From contig OZ023209.1 in the NCBI GenBank assembly GCA_963995525.1, positions 16,461,353 through 16,525,352 of the forward strand: 64,000 bases of DNA, in the 5' to 3' direction. Below are positions 56,411 through 64,000 of the stretch, in pieces (within the stretch, counting starts at the first letter, position 1; each line of letters opens with the position of its first letter). This stretch comes from Escarpia spicata. Its lineage: Eukaryota; Annelida; Polychaeta; Sabellida; Siboglinidae. The notes beneath the pieces were generated by a model that was given only the letters and a program-made list of their open reading frames with translations, was not told the origin of the DNA and searched no databases. Made by a program: the position numbers and the translations under genes.

Positions 56411-58693
56411 CTTTGCACTTGGGAATTACTTTGTTGCGTGTTGTCCTTTGTTTATATTTACATCATTGTGGACTACAATATACCGGGAATCCAAATTGTA
56501 CAGGCTGCTGTTTTAACTTTTAGTAGCAGTAGTTGTAATGGTATAAGTATGGGTGGATGAGTTTCAAGACGTTTGTGCGGTGCAATTGAAAATGTAGGTC
56601 TTCCTGAGCCCCAGGGCGATACTGGGATAGAGCGTCTTGACGAAAGGCCTGTTAGTAGAAAGTTTATTATTGTGTACAGTGTTTCCCTTCTATTGATGTT
56701 GGCAGCCTATGAATAAAATGGATTCTTACAGTTGCGCAAGACTGAACGCGTTAGTTTTTGTTTTGTGTTTACATGAGCCGTAGCTGTAAACCTGAAAGCA
56801 TAGCGTTGTCGTTGCTAGGGGACGAGACTATAATGCACCTAGCACTTGGTGGATTTAGAGTGGTGTAGTTATGTATATTGCATATGATGACTGCTAAATA
56901 TAAATGCCTTCTTGATTTTTGGTGCCTTAGGTTGGCTGACTAGGTGTAGCGTACGTATCTGTTTAGTCATCTGGTTCGCTGCATCTTCAGTTCAATGTTT
57001 ATTTCAATTCAAGTTAGCGATATTTAGCGGCAAGTGTGCGGAGTAATCCCTCGTTTAAAGTTGTTGATTTATAACTAAATATATATGCTGCGTTAACGAT
57101 TTATGCCTCTGTAGATTTAGCAAGATTGTGGTAGCAGATGTGGTAATCTATATTCTTTGATCGAGTGTTTAATTTAGACTTTTCAATAACATTTTGCGAG
57201 GCGTTATTTTGAACTTGTTTACACTTTCACGCATACGCACTGAATCTAATAACTGTAGTTCTGGTTTGTTTTGGTTCTTTAAAAAACTTTAGATTAGGTT
57301 TTTAATGAATGTGAGGATACCTAAATGATGTTTAGATATCTAACAATTGTTGAACATTTTGCAATTTGTTTTTTTTCTCAAACATATCCATGCTCTCGCG
57401 TCACTCTAGTTCAACTTTCGAAAATTAATTACTCAGATTCTAAAAAAACATGACGATTACATTATTGTTCGCCCACATAGTTATTAATAAATGAATACGT
57501 CACCACATATCAGTAGAAAATGACATAAATGTATAGCATGCAGCAAATAAAAACAGCCTTAAAAACCTACCGAGTGGACGGAGCTTAACATGTATACATT
57601 TAGTGCGCATGACCAGAGCTTTCCAACCTCCTCTGTTATTATTGACGGTCATGCACTTTTCAGCTGTAATACAACCGAATTATACCGAAGTTTGCACAAG
57701 GCAAGGCAGCTTAAACTAATCGTAGGCTTACGTCAATTACTCTGATAAAAAGCTGCTATTTTAATTGGTTTTATGTACGTTATATCCGTCTATTTAACAT
57801 AGGAAATGTTTTAGTGCCCTTGTAAGAATGTCATGATGTTTGAATAAAAAATGATTAGGACAATGAGCTCGTTGATGTACTTGCAGAGATATTGGGTGCC
57901 ATATCTGTCACCAACCTTTATCACGTCTGTTGGATGTTCCTGTCAAACGTTTGTTTCTTTTTGAAATTAACAATTTTGCCGGCAGTATCTCGTGTTTCCA
58001 ATAATGTGTGTACATCAGCGAAATACATAGTGGCCAAGTAATTGACATGTGGCGAAGTTTGGACACTCTGAATCAAACAGAGATATGCGCCTGTGTCAAA
58101 ATATGGTTATTGTAAGGGAGGTTAGGATGACAATTTGTGTGACGCAAGATATACTTTCTACTGGGCATCCCATTTTTTTTATTATGTAGCATGTATATAC
58201 CTCAATTAATGTCTAGCATTTTAGCGCTTTATCTACAATATATTTGTAGTTACCATTAAAACACGCCTCTGTGCCTTTCAATATTGTGAATATTGTTGAA
58301 ATGCCTGGCTTGTGCTCTTGATACCTACTGGTGTCGTACACGAGTGACACACAGTTCATAATTGCATCTTATTATTTAGCATAATTTGTAGGCATTACGT
58401 TATACCAAAATTCGTGAGGATATGCAACTTGCATGTCCGATAAAATGCTACTTAAAATAATGAATGTGTGTACTGTTTGCAAACAATTACAACATTTCAT
58501 GAAAAATTACAGACAGAAATATTTCGTTAATATTTTACACCCATATCGGTAAGACTTGTGCACATTTTGATGACGCATATTTTAATTGTTATTGAGACAG
58601 TGTATTTTTCCCTCTTTGGTTAATCTAGTTATATGTATTGCTTGATATAAATCTAACTTTCGTGAAGATTTGCAACATGCAGGACAACTATTT
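56411..58693. other. Long intergenic stretch, no gene recognised
   Basis: 2.3 kb of AT-rich sequence with no open frame of note, no repeat unit and no RNA gene that I can recognise. It could hold introns or UTRs of a gene outside the window. Confidence 0.4.
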
Positions 58694-59125
58694 GGGGAAA
58701 GACCATATTAAGGATTCATACGCCATTACCCAGTTAAGGAGTGCCCTTAAAATACCGTTTTGGTGTGATGAGTGAATTTTTTGAGCATTTTGACATAGGG
58801 AACTAAAGAATAGATTTAGAGAACGGGCAATGAAAGGTTGATAAAGCCACCGTGGAAAATAAAGAGGGTGGTGGAAGAAGAAAATTCAGATTAACGTTAT
58901 GTTAAAGTGACAGCGTGAACAAGATGGAGGGAGAGACAATAGGGTCAAGGACAAAACTTGACAGAGAGGAGACAGACAAGTCGTTGATAGTTTGGTATGA
59001 GAATTTCACGAATTTTCCACAGCATTTGTGTCAATGGAGGTTAAATATGCTGTGAAATTTTCAAGAAGATTGTTACAGAAAACTTTGCAAGTAAAACTTT
59101 GTAAAATCTAATGTGGTCTTACCCC
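58694..59125. mobile_element. Short inverted-repeat transposon (MITE-like), copy 2
   Basis: Ends GGGGAAAGACCATATT (58694-58709) and AATGTGGTCTTACCCC (59110-59125), matching the ends of the element at 7498-7938. Both copies also share CCGTTTTGGTGTGATG near the left end and GAGAATTTCACGA...TTTTCCACAGCA near the right end. The internal part 58805-59000 is instead shared with 60120-60307. Confidence 0.8.
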
Positions 59126-59296
59126 TGGTCTCGTACAACGATAATAGCGCATGGGCGTAGCATACCATCGTCTATGCTATGCCGGGTACGTATCGCAATT
59201 TCGCACCCATTCATGACAGGTTGAGTCCGGGTAACGAAACGTACATGGACGCTTTAATACATCCGATGACCGTCGACAAGAATGTAGACATATAAG

Positions 59297-59302
59297 TTTA
59301 TT
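59297..59302 (-). terminator. Candidate poly(A) signal of peptide gene 6
   Basis: AATAAA on the minus strand about 245 bp beyond the stop codon at 59545. Confidence 0.3.
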
Positions 59303-59544
59303 CTGAAACAATACAAATAGCGCTTGTGTTTGCCAGAAATAATTATTTCTACAATATCTACTTAACATACACCATAGCTGATATTAATGGTCGACTAGTC
59401 ATATTTGTCGTCGTATCTGCAGCTGTCCATGTTATCTCACGTGTGACAACCTCATCATATTCGTCACATACTTTAGCCAGACAACATACTAAGTCAGAAA
59501 ACAACTAAGACTTGACGTCTTGACTGCACGCGAAGAAACATCGA

Positions 59545-59743
59545 TCATCTGATGGTTTTGCAGACGTCAAGGCATTTTCTCCATTCTTCGACGTATGCTT
59601 TCACCCCCGATAATGGCCCCTTCCGCCCAGGGCAGTTTCCCTCCAGGCACATTGTTAATTTCTCCTCGCAAAACAACAAACAACCCTCATATGGACCGAA
59701 TCGGCCGGCTACAGCTATATTGGCTATCAGCATGAACAACAAC
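59545..59743 (-). CDS. Small secreted cysteine-rich peptide, family member 6 (exon 2), cysteine 5 lost
   Basis: Minus-strand exon from 59743 (after acceptor TTTTTTACTTTTCAG) to stop TGA at 59545: one base of a split codon plus 65 codons. It contains the hydrophobic signal-peptide core LLFMLIANIAVAG, then the family framework with identical spacing, except that cysteine 5 is replaced by Tyr. The loop P-G-R-K-G-P-L is kept. Intron phase 2 agrees with member 1 but not with members 2, 3 and 5 (phase 0). No first exon with matching phase was found. Losing one of seven cysteines leaves an even number, so the peptide may still fold, perhaps with cysteine 3 or 4 re-paired. It could equally be an early pseudogene. 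Confidence 0.7.
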
Positions 59744-60119
59744 CTGAAAAGTAAAAAACTTTAATGTCAATGGAACGTTTATTCAACCAGTCTAAGTAAG
59801 TGCTTCGTAAAAATCACCTTTAAATAACTCGTTTTAACCAAAATTAGGTATTCTTTGTTTGGAAGGCATTTTGAATAAGTGCCTAGCCGTAAAGGTAAGA
59901 AAATCGATACAGCGACAGTTTACCGGAAGAGATCAGTGGGCGTAACAAATGGCGTTGCGCATCTGTTGGGGAGGGTGTCTAGAAGCTTGCGAAACATGGA
60001 TGGACGTTGATTAAATGTACGGAAGTTAACATTGCGAAAATAGAGCAAATGAAATGATAAACCGGCGGGGTACAAGAAACAGGTGGAATGAACCACATGC
60101 AACGAAAAGACCGCTATTT

Positions 60120-60307
60120 ACAGGATAGATTTAGAGAATGAGTAATGAAAGGTTGACAAAGCTACCGTGGAAAATAAAGAGGGTGATCGAAGGAAATAAT
60201 TAAGTTCAACGTTATGTTAAAGTGAACAAGATGGAGTGAAAGACAATAGGGTCATTGACAAAATTTGACAGAGAGGAGAAAGAAAAGTCGTTGATAGTTT
60301 GGATATG
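60120..60307. repeat. Direct copy of the internal part of MITE-like copy 2
   Basis: Matches 58805-59000 over about 190 bp in the same direction (for example GGAAAATAAAGAGGGTG and TTCAACGTTATGTTAAAGTG). It lacks the inverted-repeat ends. With 58805-59000 it brackets peptide gene 6. Confidence 0.8.
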
Positions 60308-62340
60308 AATTCATGAATCGGAATCGAAGTGTTTATTTGACCCACATTTAAAACAAAACGGGACAATTTTCAAAAATATCTGCAGATCAATTACGAAATA
60401 ATATGTGCTGAAAAATAGCAGGTAATGCATTCATGTAGTTTTAACTAAAATGTAACATAAAAGTAGAACTATAATTAATTAATGTACGGAATAACGAATT
60501 GACAATATCCCAACCATGGACTGCAATCTTGCTGTAGATAAGCTAAAAAGAGGTCAGGGCGACTGCCACCAAGACCATTGTTGGTCGCACTCGTAGCAGC
60601 CGCCCCAAAATTGTTATTTTCAACAAGTTATATTTGGTTCACTTTAAACACTTTCGAAAAATAATAACAACACAAGTACATAATGTCCAATGCAGTAAAG
60701 GTTTGACAAGTATTTCAGTTATGTTACGAATAATTGATGACAAATTCTCAAAGAATAAATAATATCACTAGTTCAATGTAATAACACGTGTTGATGCACG
60801 TAAAGCGACCCCGTCTATTGCTTTTGTTACCCGGAATCTTTCTCTCGAACCTGGTGCGGAAACAGTATTAGGCTACTCCAGTTGTAGAATCTAGCAAATG
60901 ATTACAATTACATATGACAAACAGTACTAATTACAGTAGTACAGAAATTAAAACACAATGTATTTTTTGTTTATTATTAAGAACGCGACGCGGTTCCAAC
61001 AACCCACAAGATATTAAAGTGCCAAAGTGACAGTAGCGTGTACGATCAGAGCAATACATATTGTTCATGCTGTAGGCCCTACAAACAGATTAAAAAAAAG
61101 ATTTAAAATTGTAGTTTAATCTACGAATGCAACTTTTATTTAAGAGAGAAAAAACAACTTTGAAAGCGAATATGTACTGTATCAAGAACATGTTAATAAT
61201 AATTAATATAATAAACACAAAGTACACATCCTTATAAACGGATGTGTCACATAAACACTACCAAACTTACTCTAAATAAAGATATTATTCATTGTATTCC
61301 ATAAAACAGTCCAGTTTAGAAGAAAAATCACAAAGGGTACTATGTACATGAATGATAGACTGTTGGATTCCAGCTCGTTCAGTCACATAAACAGGCAAGT
61401 GACATGATACAAAGTTATATCATAGCCATAATACTGTAAGCTGTACGGCATCATATACCTCTTAATGGGTCAGCTGAATGACCGCGTGATTGCTTCACAA
61501 TTGTTAGTGCGATATTGACGCACAAAATATTTAAGCGTCAATATTTGCGATTGGTCTTGTCAAGCTGAAATGCACCACTTGAATGTTGCAGTGTCCATAC
61601 TGGCATACCTGTTTACCTCTATGGTGGATAAGGCTACTATTGTGGTTTACATAATTGTGTTTTAGTGGAAAGATAACAGGTAACTTGTCCAACACCCCTC
61701 CTTTATATGAATTTGGGAAGGGTCAATTTACCAATTGCTTAAAAGCTTTTCGTAAGCATTGCCATTGCATTTGGAAGTGATCTGGTGTTGGTTAGTGTTT
61801 TTAATACCTACCTACCACATAATCCTGGGGGGATAATGTGCCTATCTACGTGGGTGTATCGTGAACAAAACATTCTAATATTGTGTGTGGCTAGACTACA
61901 TACTAGCAGGTCAGACTGACACAATAGTGTCCATCTTCGCTCATGTGATGAAGCCACACTGCGGAAGTAACTGAATGCATGAGTGCAAAGTGAATATATT
62001 ACAAATCCCTCACTGCAGAATACATGCTAGATGCGTCACACTTACCCGTCTCACCGCAATGCATTTACAATAAAGAAGCCACTTGTACTATGGAATGATG
62101 ATGTAAGAAACATCTGCTCAAGAGGAATAACTTTGAAATTCCCGTTAAGGTTTGCACTATGTGTGCCTATATACTTGAATATGAGGAGCATCAAGCATAC
62201 ATATAACATTTTGGCGTTGAATAGCTAATAGCAAAACGCCTCTATATATACAAACATGCAGAGTAAATACACATTCGTGAATGCGCATAGTTTTTAATTA
62301 CATGTACCACATGCCGATATTTCCACATATAGGCATAAAC
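60308..62340. other. Intergenic, no gene recognised
   Basis: AT-rich with no supported coding, RNA or repeat feature. Confidence 0.4.
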
Positions 62341-62349
62341 ACGCACACA

Positions 62350-62500
62350 CACCCATCCACCCACCCACCCACCCACCCACCCACCCACCCACCCACCCAC
62401 CCACCCACCCACCCACCCACCCACCCACCCACCCACCCACCCACCCACCCACCCACCCACCCCCACACCCAATCACATACACCCACCCACCCACACACAC
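62350..62500. repeat. (CCCA)n microsatellite
   Basis: About 26 CCAC units from about 62357 to 62463, then mixed CACAC units. The complementary strand is TGGG-repeat, similar in composition to some G-rich telomere-like arrays but too short and interstitial to call one. Confidence 0.95.
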
Positions 62501-63025
62501 ACACATACACAAACACAAGCACACGCAAACGCACAAACATGTGGGGTGCAGTCGGTTGTTTTGACAAAGATCTAGAGTGTTAAATGGGGTGCAATTGGGA
62601 AATACTGGTGAGTCACATGGGACGTAAATAAAGCACATCACGAATATGGGGGATTTCCGGGACAGTATGCGAAGCGTTACGGGGAGGGGGGTTTATGGGC
62701 AAGCAATTACAAAACAAAAACGCGTTTGCTAGTTTAGCTGTCAATGTAAGACTGAAAGCAATAATTGCAGTGTCAGCAGTAATCAGAGCTGTGTATATAA
62801 TTCCAGCGTTTTTTTTAGCATGTCAATACAAAAACGAGTTCCCCATGGCTTCAATGTAACAGTTATGGCGTGTTGTCCCATGTAGCCTGTACAAGGTGCT
62901 TGTACGTATTGCTTATTCAAAGATCAAGACCAAGGAGTTTAACTGCAGCCGACGACGCGCCCGTACGGAGTTTTCCATTTTCCTATGAATATATATATAT
63001 ATGTACATACATCTATATACATATC
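62501..63025. other. Intergenic, no gene recognised
   Basis: Ends in a TA/ATAC-rich stretch at about 62987-63022. No gene. Confidence 0.35.
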
Positions 63026-63027
63026 CC

Positions 63028-63200
63028 AGCAAGAATTTTTACGTTGTTGCAATGTTCCCACGACGTTACTTTTTGGTCATGATGACGTTGTGAAATGACA
63101 TGAGGCAACGTAATTGCAACGTAATTGTGTAGACTCACCTCTACGTTGCGGCAACGTCGTGAAATTACGTTGTGAAATGACCTTCCAGCAACCTATATAT
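63028..63200. repeat. ACGTTG-motif cluster
   Basis: Repeated ACGTTG / CAACGT words in both directions. Two similar units, GACGTTGTGAAATGAC (about 63082-63099) and TACGTTGTGAAATGAC (about 63167-63182), are about 85 bp apart. It looks like a small dispersed non-coding repeat. Confidence 0.6.
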
Positions 63201-64000
63201 ATCGTTGACCTTCTCCCAATCTTTTTGGAACCTTCCAACAACCATTACTCAACCCTTTCCCACTCCCACCCCCTTGTTAGACCACCTACACCCTTAATGT
63301 GTAGTGTTTCTCTTCAGAATATGAATTACATGAGTCATTCAATTTCATTTTACAATATTTTATTTTCACTGAAATTACACATAAATCGATCACTGTTCTT
63401 CGTCTGTTGATGGTGATGTGAATGTTAGTCTTGACGCTGTAGCACGATTCTGAGAAAAAAAAAATACGCGTTATGATTAGTTTAGTATATGAACAAGGAA
63501 TTATCAATTAAAAGTAACTAGTTGGGAGGACAGACATTAGAGGAATATCTAAATATGACTTACAATATTTAAATATTTAAGATGGGTGGAGGCGAGGAAC
63601 ATATTTTAACGGAATAGCCCTTGAATTAAACGATGGAATAAGCTAGTCAATAGTCTTGAGCCGTCTTCTATAAATGTGTACTCGTATAGCTCTATATCAA
63701 CATTTCCAAATTCTGAGACTCTATTTCCGAGAATAAACATAAATCTAGATAAAACCACTACCACATATGTTCTTCTATGGGGCATAGCTTAGGGTGATTG
63801 CATTTAAATATAAGACCGCAGTGGGTAGGGGTAAAATAATAACATTCAATTCAATGGGGGTCATGGAAAAAAAACCTGGCCAGAAACGATCACGACGTCA
63901 ACAACAAACGAGTGTTATCGCAATTTAAGGACATCCGTTTGATACCTTACCATGAATTCACCAGACCAGCAGCTACAATGTCATGGTTTGGGTATTTCTT
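63201..64000. other. Intergenic to right edge, no gene recognised
   Basis: Short overlapping frames on both strands (63114-63507) lack domain or splice support. Confidence 0.35.

Noticed and set aside
62350..62500. Telomere-like array
   Set aside because: CCCA/TGGG is not the TTAGGG repeat expected for lophotrochozoans, and it is short and interstitial.
62242..62641. Gly-Trp-Val and Pro-Thr-His frames
   Set aside because: Translations of the CCCA tetranucleotide array.

Overview
This is a window of animal nuclear DNA, not bacterial DNA. It has spliced genes with GT/AG introns, AT-rich intergenic sequence, abundant dinucleotide, tetranucleotide and hexanucleotide microsatellites, and remnants of nearly every class of metazoan transposon. 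It also contains a 200-base assembly gap. The repeat types (CR1/L2-like LINEs with an esterase ORF1, an RTE LINE, a tRNA-derived SINE, Ty3/Gypsy protease remnants, pogo) fit a marine invertebrate, most likely a lophotrochozoan. The cysteine spacing of the peptide family below makes a nemertean one possibility. The species cannot be fixed from the sequence alone.

The main biological content is a dispersed family of six small secreted cysteine-rich peptide genes. They lie at 3570-3838 (+), 11027-11353 (-), 13387-13686 (-), 23758-23982 (-), 43514-43799 (-) and 59545-59743 (-). All six share one 41-residue framework, C-x3-C-x6-C-x4-C-x12-C-x6-C-x3-C; the last copy has lost cysteine 5. The spacing is a mirror image around a central Pro-rich loop, which suggests two helices stapled antiparallel. 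Four of the six have a recognisable tiny first exon (ATG plus 2-6 codons) joined across a 41-72 bp intron to a second exon carrying the rest of the signal peptide and the mature peptide. A separate two-exon gene at 28021-28516 (+) encodes a different predicted secreted protein of about 135 residues.

The rest is mostly mobile DNA. From left to right: a pogo-type transposase exon running off the left edge (1-284); a 1.7 kb foldback transposon with ~300 bp terminal inverted repeats (1430-3156); LINE copy a (4115-5945); a short inverted-repeat transposon beside long C and G homopolymers (7341-7938); a near full-length LINE copy b with a SINE inserted in its 3' end (13723-17522); a triple foldback repeat (18895-19260); more LINE fragments (19545-21440); very long GA and GACAGA arrays and the gap (24780-25917); and a LINE remnant (29400-30165). 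LINE copy c is inserted cleanly into an older LINE of opposite strand (30774-33604). LINE copy d follows at 39318-42690 (-). A pair of inverted Ty3/Gypsy gag-protease remnants (44586-47736 and 53370-56410) flanks an RTE LINE and a nuclease-like remnant. A second copy of the short inverted-repeat transposon (58694-59125) lies next to the last peptide gene.

No rRNA or functional tRNA gene was recognised. The only genes that look alive are the peptide family, the 135-residue secreted protein and possibly the pogo exon. The open frames in microsatellites (CA, GA, ATGT, CCCA) are artefacts of repeat structure.
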